64,000 nt of DNA from JALORV01 sp035498175 (GTDB taxonomy: Bacteria; Pseudomonadota; Gammaproteobacteria; Burkholderiales; Burkholderiaceae_F): NCBI GenBank assembly GCA_035498175.1, contig DATKAJ010000089.1, positions 15,257-79,256 of the forward strand, read 5' to 3'. Below are positions 7,894 through 16,207 of the stretch, piece by piece; positions within the stretch are counted from its first letter, which is position 1, and each line of letters opens with the position of its first letter. The notes beneath the pieces are model-generated. The model saw only the letters and a program-made list of their open reading frames with translations, was not told the origin of the DNA and ran no database searches. A program made the position numbers and the translations under genes.

Positions 7894-9585
7894 ATGTACG
7901 AGCGTCACTTCGGGCTGAAGCAACGGCCCTTCTCGATCGCGCCGGATCCGCGCTACCTCTTCATGAGCGAGAGGCACCGCGAGGCCCTTGCGCACCTGCT
8001 CTATGGCGTGCAAGGCGGCGGCGGCTTCGTGCTGCTGACGGGCGACGTCGGCGCCGGCAAGACCACCGTGTGCCGCTGCTTCCTCGAGCAGCTGCCCGAG
8101 CGCTGCAACGTCGCCTACATCTTCAACCCGAAGCTGACGGTCGAGGAACTGCTGAAGACCGTGTGCGCGGAGTTCCGCATCCCGTACCGGCACGAGGGGC
8201 CGGGCGTGCCGACCGTCAAGGACTACGTCGACGCGCTGAACGAGTTCCTGCTGCGCACGCACGCGGTGCGGCAGACGAGCGTGCTGATCATCGATGAAGC
8301 GCAGAACCTGTCGGTGCGCGTGCTGGAGCAGCTACGCCTGCTGACCAACCTCGAGACCAATGAGCGCAAGCTCCTGCAAATCATCCTGATCGGGCAGCCG
8401 GAGCTGCGGGCGATCCTGGCGCGGCCCGACATGGAGCAGCTCGCGCAGCGCGTGATCGCGCGCTACCACCTCGAGGCGCTGACGGAGGAGGAGACCGGGC
8501 ACTACGTGCGCCATCGCCTGGGCGTCGCGGGATTGCGCCAGGCCGATCCGTTCGATCGACGCGCGATCCGGCGCGTCTTCCGTTATTCGCGCGGCGTGCC
8601 ACGCCGCATCAACCTGCTGTGCGATCGCGCGCTGCTGGGCGCCTACGCGGACGGCAAGCCCACCGTCGACCGCCGCATCATCGACAAGGCGGCCGAGGAA
8701 GCGCTGGATGCCGTCGACGTCGGCAGGATCCGGCGCGCACGCTTCGAGCGCGCTTCGCTCGTGGGCGCCGGGCTGGTGATGGGCGCGGTGCTGGTCGGAG
8801 TGGTCGGACTTGCGCTCACCCGGGGCGAACGCGGCGCGCCGCGCGCTGAGCTGGCAGCCAACGCGAGCCCCGCTCCGACAGTGGTCGCCATCGACCCCGC
8901 AACTGCGCCGGCACCCGAGCCAGCACCACCGCCCTTTCAGCCGGTGACCGTGGTGCCGGAGTCCGCCAAGCCCGCGCCCTTCGACCTGCGCAAGGGTTTT
9001 GCGTCGCTGGTCGGTGCCGACAGGGAAGCGTGGCAGGAGCTGGCGCGCGCATGGAACATCGATCCCGGCGATGGCGATCCCTGCGCGGCGGCAGAGAAGC
9101 AGCAGGTGCGCTGCTACCGCGCCGGCAACGCGACGCTGGCGCTGATCCGGCAGCTCGATCGGCCGGGCGTGCTGACGCTGCGCGACGCGGGCAACCGACC
9201 TGCGTACGTGATGATCAGCGGGCTGTCGAACGACAGCGCGACGTTGATGATCGGCGGTGTCGCGCAGACCGTGCCGCTGGTCGTGCTGGCCGACTACTGG
9301 CGCGGCGAGTTTGCGACCTTGTGGCGCGCGCCGCCGAACTATGCGGGCACGATCGTGGACAGCCGCTCGGGGGCCGCTCACTGGCTCGCGCAGCAGCTCG
9401 CGACCGCGCTGGGCGACACCGGCCCGGTCGGTCCACGGCTCGACGACGCCAGGCTGCAAAGCTGGATCCATCGCTTCCAGCTCGCGCAGGGGCTGCCGTC
9501 GGACGGCAGCGCCGGACCGATCACGCTGATGCACCTCAATCGCGCGATCGGCGCCGACGAGCCGCGGCTGCAGAAGGCGTCCTGA
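7894..9585 (+). CDS. gspA: GspA/ExeA-type ATPase with C-terminal peptidoglycan-binding region
   Basis: 563-residue inner-membrane ATPase that helps type II secretion secretins pass the peptidoglycan. The N-terminal AAA ATPase starts with the family opening MYERHFGLKQRPFSIAPDPRY, with Walker A GDVGAGKTT (about 50-58) and Walker B LIIDEAQ (about 131-137). One transmembrane helix lies at about 288-309. The periplasmic part is Pro-rich, then has a C39-peptidase-like segment and a C-terminal peptidoglycan-binding repeat (ARLQSWIHRFQLAQGLPSDG). The ATG at 7894 is chosen over a longer frame because conserved sequence starts there. Its stop overlaps the gspB start by one base. No other gsp genes are in the window. 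Confidence 0.87.
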   Translation: MYERHFGLKQRPFSIAPDPRYLFMSERHREALAHLLYGVQGGGGFVLLTGDVGAGKTTVCRCFLEQLPERCNVAYIFNPKLTVEELLKTVCAEFRIPYRHEGPGVPTVKDYVDALNEFLLRTHAVRQTSVLIIDEAQNLSVRVLEQLRLLTNLETNERKLLQIILIGQPELRAILARPDMEQLAQRVIARYHLEALTEEETGHYVRHRLGVAGLRQADPFDRRAIRRVFRYSRGVPRRINLLCDRALLGAYADGKPTVDRRIIDKAAEEALDAVDVGRIRRARFERASLVGAGLVMGAVLVGVVGLALTRGERGAPRAELAANASPAPTVVAIDPATAPAPEPAPPPFQPVTVVPESAKPAPFDLRKGFASLVGADREAWQELARAWNIDPGDGDPCAAAEKQQVRCYRAGNATLALIRQLDRPGVLTLRDAGNRPAYVMISGLSNDSATLMIGGVAQTVPLVVLADYWRGEFATLWRAPPNYAGTIVDSRSGAAHWLAQQLATALGDTGPVGPRLDDARLQSWIHRFQLAQGLPSDGSAGPITLMHLNRAIGADEPRLQKAS

Positions 9586-10259
9586 TGTCGTTGATCCTCG
9601 ACGCACTGCGCAGGGCCGATGCGGAACGCGAGCGCGGCTCGGTGCCGAGCCTGCACTCGCAGCCGGTGGTGGCGCCGTCGCTGCGAACCTTGTCCACACC
9701 CACGGTGCGGCCGAACTGGCTGTGGATCGCAGTCGGCGCAGCACTCGGTCTGGCGGTGGCTGCGACCTGGGTGATGACCGCGCGCAATGCGCCGGCCCCG
9801 AGCGCGGTGACGAAGAACGCGGCACCCGTGCCGCCGGGCATGCCTGAGCCCGCTCCGGTGAGGCCGCCGGTGGTGAGCGCCCCATCGTTGCCCGCCGGCA
9901 CTGCCACCGACGCGCAGCCGATCGCCGAGCCCGCGCCTTGGCCGCAGCCGTCCGCGATCAAGGGCGCACGCGCCGATGCGAAGAACGACCCGCCGGTGCG
10001 GACGCTCGGCAATGTGCTGCCGGCCGAGGCGCCGGTGTACTCGCGCGATCAGCTGCCGCCGGAGATCCGCGCAGCGTTGCCGCAGATCACGATCGGCGGC
10101 AACGTCTATTCGCCGGACCCGGCCGCGCGCTCGCTGATCGTCAACGGCCGTCTGGTGCGCGAAAAGGAACGCCTGAGCGACGATCTTTCGGTGGAAGAAA
10201 TCAAGCTGAGAGCCGCAGTCTTCAGATTCCGTGGCTATCGCTTCGAGGTCCTGTTCTAG
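9585..10259 (+). CDS. gspB: GspB-type secretion-assembly protein
   Basis: 224-residue partner of GspA. It begins MSLILDALRRADAERERG, the signature start of GspB/ExeB proteins. It then has a single transmembrane helix (about 45-67), a Pro/Ala-rich periplasmic linker, and a C-terminal GspB domain with the pattern LPQITIGGNVYSPDP...RSLIVNGRLVREKE. GspA and GspB form an inner-membrane complex that lets secretin multimers assemble. The ATG overlaps the gspA stop as TGATG, so translation is coupled. The GAGGAGC/GCTCCTC inverted repeat just after the stop (10262-10281) lacks a T-tract. Confidence 0.85.
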   Translation: MSLILDALRRADAERERGSVPSLHSQPVVAPSLRTLSTPTVRPNWLWIAVGAALGLAVAATWVMTARNAPAPSAVTKNAAPVPPGMPEPAPVRPPVVSAPSLPAGTATDAQPIAEPAPWPQPSAIKGARADAKNDPPVRTLGNVLPAEAPVYSRDQLPPEIRAALPQITIGGNVYSPDPAARSLIVNGRLVREKERLSDDLSVEEIKLRAAVFRFRGYRFEVLF

Positions 10260-10446
10260 CAGAGGAGCAGCGGCGCTCCTCGCCACGACCTGCAACGGCG
10301 ACCCGACCACTTCCGAGGGTGCCCATTTCCGGACGCCTGGTCGTTCGGGCTGAATCGCCCATTGCGGACGATTCAGAGGGTCGCGATAGACTCCCCTGCA
10401 AGCGCGCGCTTGTGAGGGATGACCCAGCAACTCCGAGGATCCACAT

Positions 10447-11070
10447 ATGGCAAAGCTCAAGCTGACTTACTTCGATTTCGACGGCGGACGAGGCGAGCCT
10501 GCGCGTCTGGCGCTTCACATCGGTGGCATCGCGTTCGAAGATCACCGCATTGCCGGTAAGGATTGGCCTGCCTTGCGCGACAAGACCCCGTTCCTTGCGA
10601 TGCCCACGCTGGAAGTGGACGGCCTGGTGGTTTCGCAGTCCAACAGCATCAACCGCTACGTCGGCAAGCTGACCGGGCTGTATCCCAAGGACGACTTGCC
10701 GGCGTTACTGTGCGACGAAGTGATGGAGGCGGTTGAGGACATCAGCACGCGGATCGCGCAGACCATCGGGTTGCCCGAGGATGCCAAGAAGAAGGCGCGC
10801 GAGGAGCTTGCTGCGGGCCATATCACGCGTTATCTGGAGCAGTTCCAGGCGAGACTGAAGGCAGCCGGCGGAGAGTATTTCGCTGACCGTCGCCTTACGG
10901 TGGCGGATCTGAAAGTCGCCATGTTGATTCGCTGGCTGCGGTCCGGTGCGCTGGACTACGTTCGCAAGGACCTTGTGGACACGGTCGCGCCGCAGCTGGT
11001 GAAACACTTCGAGCGCGTGACCAGCCACCCGAAGATCGTGGAGTACTACCAGCGCCGCAAAGCGGCCTGA
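10447..11070 (+). CDS. Glutathione S-transferase
   Basis: 207-residue cytosolic glutathione transferase of the sigma-like type. The N-terminal thioredoxin-fold domain starts KLTYFDFDGGRGEPARLALHIGG, with the likely catalytic Tyr at the end of the first strand and the conserved RGEPAR turn. The glutathione-gamma-glutamyl contact is VSQSNSINRYV (cis-Pro at MPTLEVDG). The helical C-terminal domain has YFADRRLTVADLKV, the conserved Asp N-capping motif. It conjugates or carries glutathione adducts in detoxification. It is monocistronic, with GAGG upstream of the ATG. Confidence 0.93.
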   Translation: MAKLKLTYFDFDGGRGEPARLALHIGGIAFEDHRIAGKDWPALRDKTPFLAMPTLEVDGLVVSQSNSINRYVGKLTGLYPKDDLPALLCDEVMEAVEDISTRIAQTIGLPEDAKKKAREELAAGHITRYLEQFQARLKAAGGEYFADRRLTVADLKVAMLIRWLRSGALDYVRKDLVDTVAPQLVKHFERVTSHPKIVEYYQRRKAA

Positions 11071-11243
11071 CCGAGGGGCACCAGTCCGTATTTCGAAGAG
11101 CCGCCAGCCCGCTTTGGCCCGCAGCTCCGACCGACGTCCAGGTGGTCTTCGATGAGGTGGAGCAGTCTTACCTCAGCGCATGCATCGGGCAGCCTTTCGC
11201 ACCGGCGAGCGGGAGCCGAGTGCGCTGCCAGTCGAAGCAGAGC

Positions 11244-12305
11244 TCAGTCGATCGACGCGCGCAGCGTGCCGTCGGCGCTTGGAACTCCTCCGCGGCGGCC
11301 GGGAGTCAGTAAGCCGTAGCGCTGAGCAAACACCGAAGGCAAAGGGCGCCCGACCTCGGGTGACAGCCACAAGCGCAACAGATGGCGGCGGCGTGCGGGA
11401 TCGGGCCAGTCGACGAACGCGGTTCGATCGTGCAGCAATGCGTGGTTGTGAACGAACTGCACGTCACCGGGTTGCAACTCCATCGTGAAGTGCAGCGCCG
11501 CATCGTCGGTCAGTCGGTCGAGCAGGTCGAGCGCTTCCACCTGCTGCGGCATGAAGCGCGCCACGTCGGGAAACCGCTGCGCCGAATCGATGTACTGCCG
11601 CTGGTACATCGCTGACAGGCGGTTGCAGAACCAGTTGAACACGGGAATCTCGAAGTAGGGCTTAGTGCCAGCCGGTACTTCGCCGCGGCGGTCGGTCGCG
11701 ATGGGCTCGAAGAGCCACGGCGCGAGATCCGGCCGACGTGCACGCAACTCGTTGTAGAGCGTCGCTGAAGACACGAGCGCCGACGCGCCGCCCGAACGCG
11801 CGGTCTGCAGACACAACAGCCCGACGATATCGGCCGAGTCGGTGTGGAATGTCTGTCGCTCCCGCGTCTGATAGATGCGGACGTTGGGATCGTCCGACGA
11901 CAGTCCCATGTCGCGCACATGTCCGAGCACATGACCCTGCGAGTTCTGCGAGACCGCATTGCCGAGGTGCGCGCCAAGTCCATAGAACGCGATCGCGCTG
12001 CGGCGCCGTCCCCAGCGCTCGACCGGCAGGCCGCGCCATAGGACGAAGCCACGGCCCTCAAGCAGTTCGGTCAGCGTGCGGCCAATGCGCCGGGCCAGGT
12101 GCTGCAGCGGGAACTGCGCCTTCGTCAGGGTCGCGAGGTCGGAGTTCTCGTCCATCCAGGGTTCGCTGGCCACGGCCAACTCGTCGACCTCGCGCCGGTC
12201 GAGGACTTCAATCCAGTCCGCGCGCGCAGCGACCTCCGGCCCGTACCACGCGCTCGGGTCCTGGATGCGGACCGGCAGTCCTGCAGGGAAAGTCGGAGTT
12301 GTCAT
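11244..12305 (-). CDS. TauD/TfdA-family Fe(II)/2-oxoglutarate dioxygenase
   Basis: 353-residue non-haem iron oxygenase of the clavaminate-synthase-like TauD/TfdA superfamily. The facial triad can be read as His154 and Asp156 in the HTD motif (RQTFHTDSAD) and a distal His in VHNHALLHDRTAF (about 285-297). The downstream Arg that binds 2-oxoglutarate is in the RRRHLLRLWLSPE segment. The reaction would be hydroxylation or demethylation of a small organic acid coupled to decarboxylation of 2-oxoglutarate. The substrate is unknown. The closest architecture is the family annotated as TauD/TfdA proteins of soil proteobacteria, not taurine dioxygenase itself. Confidence 0.86.
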   Translation of the reverse strand: MTTPTFPAGLPVRIQDPSAWYGPEVAARADWIEVLDRREVDELAVASEPWMDENSDLATLTKAQFPLQHLARRIGRTLTELLEGRGFVLWRGLPVERWGRRRSAIAFYGLGAHLGNAVSQNSQGHVLGHVRDMGLSSDDPNVRIYQTRERQTFHTDSADIVGLLCLQTARSGGASALVSSATLYNELRARRPDLAPWLFEPIATDRRGEVPAGTKPYFEIPVFNWFCNRLSAMYQRQYIDSAQRFPDVARFMPQQVEALDLLDRLTDDAALHFTMELQPGDVQFVHNHALLHDRTAFVDWPDPARRRHLLRLWLSPEVGRPLPSVFAQRYGLLTPGRRGGVPSADGTLRASID

Positions 12306-12363
12306 GGTCGGTTGCTCTCAGGATTCGTCCGACAGCGGACACACCCCGCAATCGACAACACCG

Positions 12364-13020
12364 CTACGGTCGCGGCTGGAACACCAGGAAGTATTGATAG
12401 GGCAGGAAGCCGTGCTGTGCCACTTGGGCATAGCCCGCAAGCGCCATTTCTTCGGCAACCTTTCCAGCGGAAATGCGGTCGGTCTTGGGTGGCCCGGTCG
12501 GCGCATCGACCGTGAAGTCAATGATCGCGACCTGACCGTTGCTACTCAGGCTATCCCGCAGGCGACGAAAATAGGCAGCGCGATCGCTGATGTGGTGGTA
12601 AGTGTCGACGAGAAGCGCGCGATCAACCTTCTCCGGAAGCGCAGGCGTGTCAGGCCTGGCCTGCACCGGCACCAGGTTCTTCAGCCCTTCCTTCTGCGCG
12701 CGCTCGGCCAGGTAAGTCACCATGTCCGGTTCAAGGTCTACCGCGTAGACGCGCCCGCCCGGCGTCATGTGGGCAAGGCGCGTCGCAAAGTAACCCGTGC
12801 CGGCACCGATATCGGCAACTCTCGCATCCGGTGCAAGCTTCAGCGCCATGATCACCTCATGCGGTTTCTGCCAGCGATCACGGTCCGGGTCATCGAAGAC
12901 CTTGGCCCAGGATTCGGCGCCGGCGAAACCGTGCTGATGCGTGTGGGGCGTCTGCGGGCAGGCAGTATTGAGGCCAAGCAGGCCGCCAGAAAATAACAGG
13001 ACGCGAAGCAGGACGTGCAT
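12364..13020 (-). CDS. Exported class I SAM-dependent methyltransferase
   Basis: 218-residue protein with a hydrophobic N-terminus (about 1-20) ending in LGLNTAC, like a signal peptide; the lipobox is imperfect (Asn at -3), so lipidation is doubtful. The SAM-binding motif I is VADIGAGTGYFATRLAHM, followed by an acidic YAVDLEPDMV loop (motif II). A His-rich stretch, TPHTHQH, follows the leader. Exported SAM methyltransferases of this type are common in proteobacteria and their substrates are unknown. The ATG at 13020 is preferred to longer in-frame starts because the signal sequence begins there. It is divergent from the MFS remnant at 13109. Confidence 0.78.
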   Translation of the reverse strand: MHVLLRVLLFSGGLLGLNTACPQTPHTHQHGFAGAESWAKVFDDPDRDRWQKPHEVIMALKLAPDARVADIGAGTGYFATRLAHMTPGGRVYAVDLEPDMVTYLAERAQKEGLKNLVPVQARPDTPALPEKVDRALLVDTYHHISDRAAYFRRLRDSLSSNGQVAIIDFTVDAPTGPPKTDRISAGKVAEEMALAGYAQVAQHGFLPYQYFLVFQPRP

Positions 13021-13108
13021 GGTGAACGCCATCTCGGGAAACGCGACGAAGACGAGCTTAGTCGATGGCCGCCGACGCGCGCCGTAATCTGTCGTGCAGC
13101 GTAGCGCT

Positions 13109-13363
13109 ATGCGCGAGCGGACATTGACGGCGCCCTCGAAATTCAACAGTCAAGTTGCTCGGCTGGCGATTGCACAGGCACTGGCCGGCGCGAACTCAGG
13201 AGTCGTTTATGCGAGCGGCGTGATCATCGGCCTCGTGCTCGCTCCGCGGCCCGCGCTGGCGACGATGCCGATCTCCGTGTTCGTGGTCGGGATGGCGGCG
13301 GCGACATTGCCGGTCGGCGCGCTCACTCGGCGCTACGGCCGCAAGGTGGCCTTCCCGGCGTAA
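13109..13363 (+). pseudogene. Remnant of an MFS transporter (N-terminus only)
   Basis: 84 codons encode what looks like the first two transmembrane helices of a major facilitator transporter and the start of the motif A loop: a QALAGANSGVVYASGVIIG helix, PISVFVVGMAAATLPVG, then RRYGRKVAF, after which a TAA ends the frame. Full members of the family have about 400 residues. No continuation is visible in the 58 bp before the converging hydrolase gene, so the remaining ten or so helices are deleted. An in-frame GTG at 13094 could also start it. I infer a gene remnant rather than a functional small protein. Confidence 0.6.
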
Positions 13364-13421
13364 CCCAGTGGACCGAGGCGACTCCGGCGGCGCCGCGAGC
13401 GCGAGGGATCGCGCCGCAGCG

Positions 13422-14297
13422 CTACACGCCGTACTTGCGGAACCAGTCGAGCATCCGCCGCCATCCATCCTCGGCATCCGCCTTACGGTAGTTGTCGGGT
13501 CGGAAGTCGGCGTGAAAGCCGTGCCCGGCCTCCGGGTAGCTGACGAGTTCGCAGGGCGTGCCGGCGGCCTTCAGCGCCGCGAAGAATTTCTCGACTTCCG
13601 CGATGGGTACACCGGCATCCTTCGCGCCGTACAGGCCCAGCACCGGTACCTTGATCTCGGCAACGCGATCCATCACGGTGCGCGGCGCGTACTCGTTGGC
13701 TGCGCCGCCCACCGGGCCGTACCACGCGACAACCGCTCTGAGCTTCGGATTCGACGCGGCGTACACGAGCGGCGTCCGCCCTCCGCGACAGAATCCGGTA
13801 GTCGCCATGCGCGTCAGGTCGCCGCGTGGTTCCGTGCGCACGAAGTCGACCGTGGCGTCGTAATCCGAGACCAGCTCGGAGTCGTACTTGGTGTTCACGA
13901 TCGGCCGGATCTCTTCCATCGACTTGAGCTTCGTGAGATCGGCCTTGCGGGTGTACAGGTCGGGCACGATGGCGTAGTAGCCCGCCTTCGCGAGCCGGCG
14001 GCAGATGTCCTTCATGTAGTGGTTCAGCCCAAAGATCTCGGCCGCGACCAGCACGACCGGAAACGGCCCGCCCTTCGCCGGCATCGCACGGTAGCCGCGC
14101 AGGTCGCCGGTCGGCGTCGGAATCGTGACGTCCACGGCGTCCAGTCCTTCGACGTCCGTCGTGATCTGCTGCGCACTCGTCGGCGCCGACAGGGCCAGCG
14201 CGGCACTCGCGCCAAGCGTGGTCCAGATGAAGTCGCGGCGGTCAAAGCTCTTGTCCGGCAGCAAACCGTTGATGTCGGGCTCGAGGTCCAGCTTCAT
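13422..14297 (-). CDS. Tat-exported dienelactone-hydrolase-family protein
   Basis: 291-residue alpha/beta hydrolase. It opens with a twin-arginine signal (DRRDFIWTTLGASAALALSA, roughly residues 19-38), so the folded enzyme should go to the periplasm. The nucleophile elbow reads GFCRGG, with Cys in place of Ser, as in true dienelactone hydrolases. The acid and base are likely Asp in GLYGAKDAGVP and His in PEAGHGFHADF, also family-typical. It would hydrolyse dienelactones or related esters. The ATG at 14297 is chosen over a longer frame because AGGAGGCAAT lies immediately upstream. Confidence 0.88.
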   Translation of the reverse strand: MKLDLEPDINGLLPDKSFDRRDFIWTTLGASAALALSAPTSAQQITTDVEGLDAVDVTIPTPTGDLRGYRAMPAKGGPFPVVLVAAEIFGLNHYMKDICRRLAKAGYYAIVPDLYTRKADLTKLKSMEEIRPIVNTKYDSELVSDYDATVDFVRTEPRGDLTRMATTGFCRGGRTPLVYAASNPKLRAVVAWYGPVGGAANEYAPRTVMDRVAEIKVPVLGLYGAKDAGVPIAEVEKFFAALKAAGTPCELVSYPEAGHGFHADFRPDNYRKADAEDGWRRMLDWFRKYGV

Positions 14298-14539
14298 CGA
14301 ATTGCCTCCTGCGCGTCGACGCGCGGTAATGGCCGCGCTGCGGCACGACACTTGGAGTCTATCGATGCGGCGCTGGTTCACGCCTGCCAGCGCCGACGAC
14401 GACCATGCGTCATTCCGTCCAAGTTGCCTGCGCGCGATCGCTCGTCGGGGCCGGTCAATCCATTGCCTGAATTCGGACTGAGTGCGATGGCCGTTTCGGC
14501 AATCTCTTGGTGGCTTGGGATCGACGACCGACTCCTGTC

Positions 14540-15067
14540 TCAGTTGCCCAGATCATCCGCCGCGCCTCCGCGGCCGGTTTGCAGCCAGGTGCTGACTTCC
14601 GCCCGCAGCTTTGCCAAAGGCGCAAGCGCATCGACGCGCAGTACACCCGGTTCCCCGAGCGGTGACTCGAGCGCATCGAACTGGCTCGCGACCAGGGTCG
14701 GCGAAAAGAAATGCGCGTCGCGCGCCTCGATGCGCGCCCGTGCCGACTCCGGGTCGATCTCCATGAAGATGAAACGCAGGTCCGGCGCCACGGCACGCAG
14801 CCGGTCGCGATAGCTGCGCTTCAGCGCCGAGCACGTCAGCACGACGTTGGCTCCACGGGCGCGCAACTCACCCGCGAGCGCATCGAGCCAGCTCGCGCGG
14901 TCGGCGTCGGTGAGCGGGACGCCGCGCCGCATCTTGTCGCGGCTGGCCGCGCTGTGCCATACGTCGCCTTCGATCAGGAGCGCACCGACCGCCTCGGCGA
15001 GCGCGCCGCCGAGGCTCGACTTGCCGCAACCCGCCACGCCCATGACTACCACCGGATGTTCGATCAT
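14540..15067 (-). CDS. gntK: Gluconokinase
   Basis: 175-residue P-loop kinase that phosphorylates gluconate to 6-phosphogluconate using ATP. It shows Walker A GVAGCGKSS after VVVM, the EGDVWH gluconate/ATP-binding segment, the CSALKRSYRDRLR motif, and FIFMEIDPESARARIEARDAHFF, all family-typical. Length matches the GntK family. It is divergent from the 6-phosphogluconate dehydrogenase gene, with about 115 bp between start codons, so the two steps of gluconate use lie back to back and probably share a control region. Confidence 0.94.
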   Translation of the reverse strand: MIEHPVVVMGVAGCGKSSLGGALAEAVGALLIEGDVWHSAASRDKMRRGVPLTDADRASWLDALAGELRARGANVVLTCSALKRSYRDRLRAVAPDLRFIFMEIDPESARARIEARDAHFFSPTLVASQFDALESPLGEPGVLRVDALAPLAKLRAEVSTWLQTGRGGAADDLGN

Positions 15068-15181
15068 CGCGCCGCGCCACCCGACATCGGAGGATCGGGC
15101 GGAAGCATCGCACGCAATCGCGTTGCTCTGGTAGCTTCCGCGTCGACACGCCGGATGGACCGCGCCTCGGGAGGAGTGAAC

Positions 15182-16195
15182 ATGCAACTCGGAATGATCG
15201 GCACCGGCCGCATGGGCGCGAACATGGTGCGGCGCCTGCTGCGCGGCGGACACAACTGTGCGGTCCACTCGTTGTCGCAGGCAGAACTCGCCCCGCTGGT
15301 CGCGGAAGGCGCAGTTGCCGCCGCTTCGCTGTCCGAACTCGTTGCCCTGCTGCCGCCGCCGCGCGCCGTGTGGCTGATGGTGCCCGTGGTAGCAGTCGAT
15401 GCGACGATCACGGCGCTCGTGCCGCTGCTTGCACGGGGCGACACAATCATCGACGGCGGCAATTCCCATCACGTCGACGATCTGCGCCGTCACGCCGATC
15501 TCAAGGGGCGCGGCATCGACTACCTCGACGTCGGCACCAGCGGCGGCGTCTGGGGGCTCGAGCGCGGCTACTGTCTGATGATCGGCGGCGAGCCCGAGCC
15601 TGTGCGTCGGCTCGAGCCGATCTTCGCCAGCCTCGCGCCCGGTGACACCGGGATCCCGCCGAGCGGCAAGGCGACGGGCGGCGCCACGGCCTCCCTCGGA
15701 TACCTGCACTGCGGCCCGAGCGGCGCCGGCCACTTCGCCAAGATGATCCACAACGGCATCGAGTACGGAATGATGGCCGCCTACGCCGAAGGCATGGCGA
15801 TCCTCGCCGCGGCCGACGCCGGCACGCGCAGCCCGACACCGGATGCGGGCGGTGCGCCGTTGCGCGACCCTGCGCACTATCGCTACGAATTCGACCTGCC
15901 CGCAATCGCCGAGCTGTGGCGACGCGGCAGTGTCATTTCCTCGTGGCTGCTCGACCTGACCGCCAGCGCGCTCGCGCAGGATCCCGCGCTGGTCGGCTAC
16001 GCCGGACGGGTGGCCGATTCCGGCGAAGGGCGCTGGACCGTGCAGGCCGCGGTCGAGACGTCCGTGCCGGCACCGGTGCTCACTGCGGCGCTGTATGCCC
16101 GCTTCGCCTCGCGCGGCGGCGCCGACGTCCAGAACCGGCTGCTCTCGGCGATGCGACACGCATTCGGCGGGCACGTCGAGCAGCGCGCGGAATAG
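15182..16195 (+). CDS. gnd: 6-phosphogluconate dehydrogenase (decarboxylating), short form
   Basis: 337-residue enzyme oxidising 6-phosphogluconate to ribulose 5-phosphate and CO2. The N-terminal Rossmann motif is MQLGMIGTGRMGANM. Other family motifs are IIDGGNSHHVDD, the substrate loop YLDVGTSGGVWGLERG, and the catalytic-Lys segment GHFAKMIHNGIEYGMM. The length fits the short GntZ/YqeC-type rather than the 470-residue Gnd. Cofactor preference (NAD or NADP) cannot be set by eye. The ATG at 15182 follows a GGGAGGA sequence. With gntK it forms a gluconate-utilisation pair. Confidence 0.93.
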   Translation: MQLGMIGTGRMGANMVRRLLRGGHNCAVHSLSQAELAPLVAEGAVAAASLSELVALLPPPRAVWLMVPVVAVDATITALVPLLARGDTIIDGGNSHHVDDLRRHADLKGRGIDYLDVGTSGGVWGLERGYCLMIGGEPEPVRRLEPIFASLAPGDTGIPPSGKATGGATASLGYLHCGPSGAGHFAKMIHNGIEYGMMAAYAEGMAILAAADAGTRSPTPDAGGAPLRDPAHYRYEFDLPAIAELWRRGSVISSWLLDLTASALAQDPALVGYAGRVADSGEGRWTVQAAVETSVPAPVLTAALYARFASRGGADVQNRLLSAMRHAFGGHVEQRAE

Positions 16196-16207
16196 TGCGA
16201 GGGTGCT

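Noticed and set aside
8332..9885. 517-codon minus-strand open frame
   Set aside because: Antisense to gspA and gspB; no recognisable domains.
13368..14813. 481-codon open frame on the plus strand
   Set aside because: It is antisense to the dienelactone-hydrolase and gluconokinase genes, whose products have clear family motifs. Long antisense frames are normal at this G+C content.
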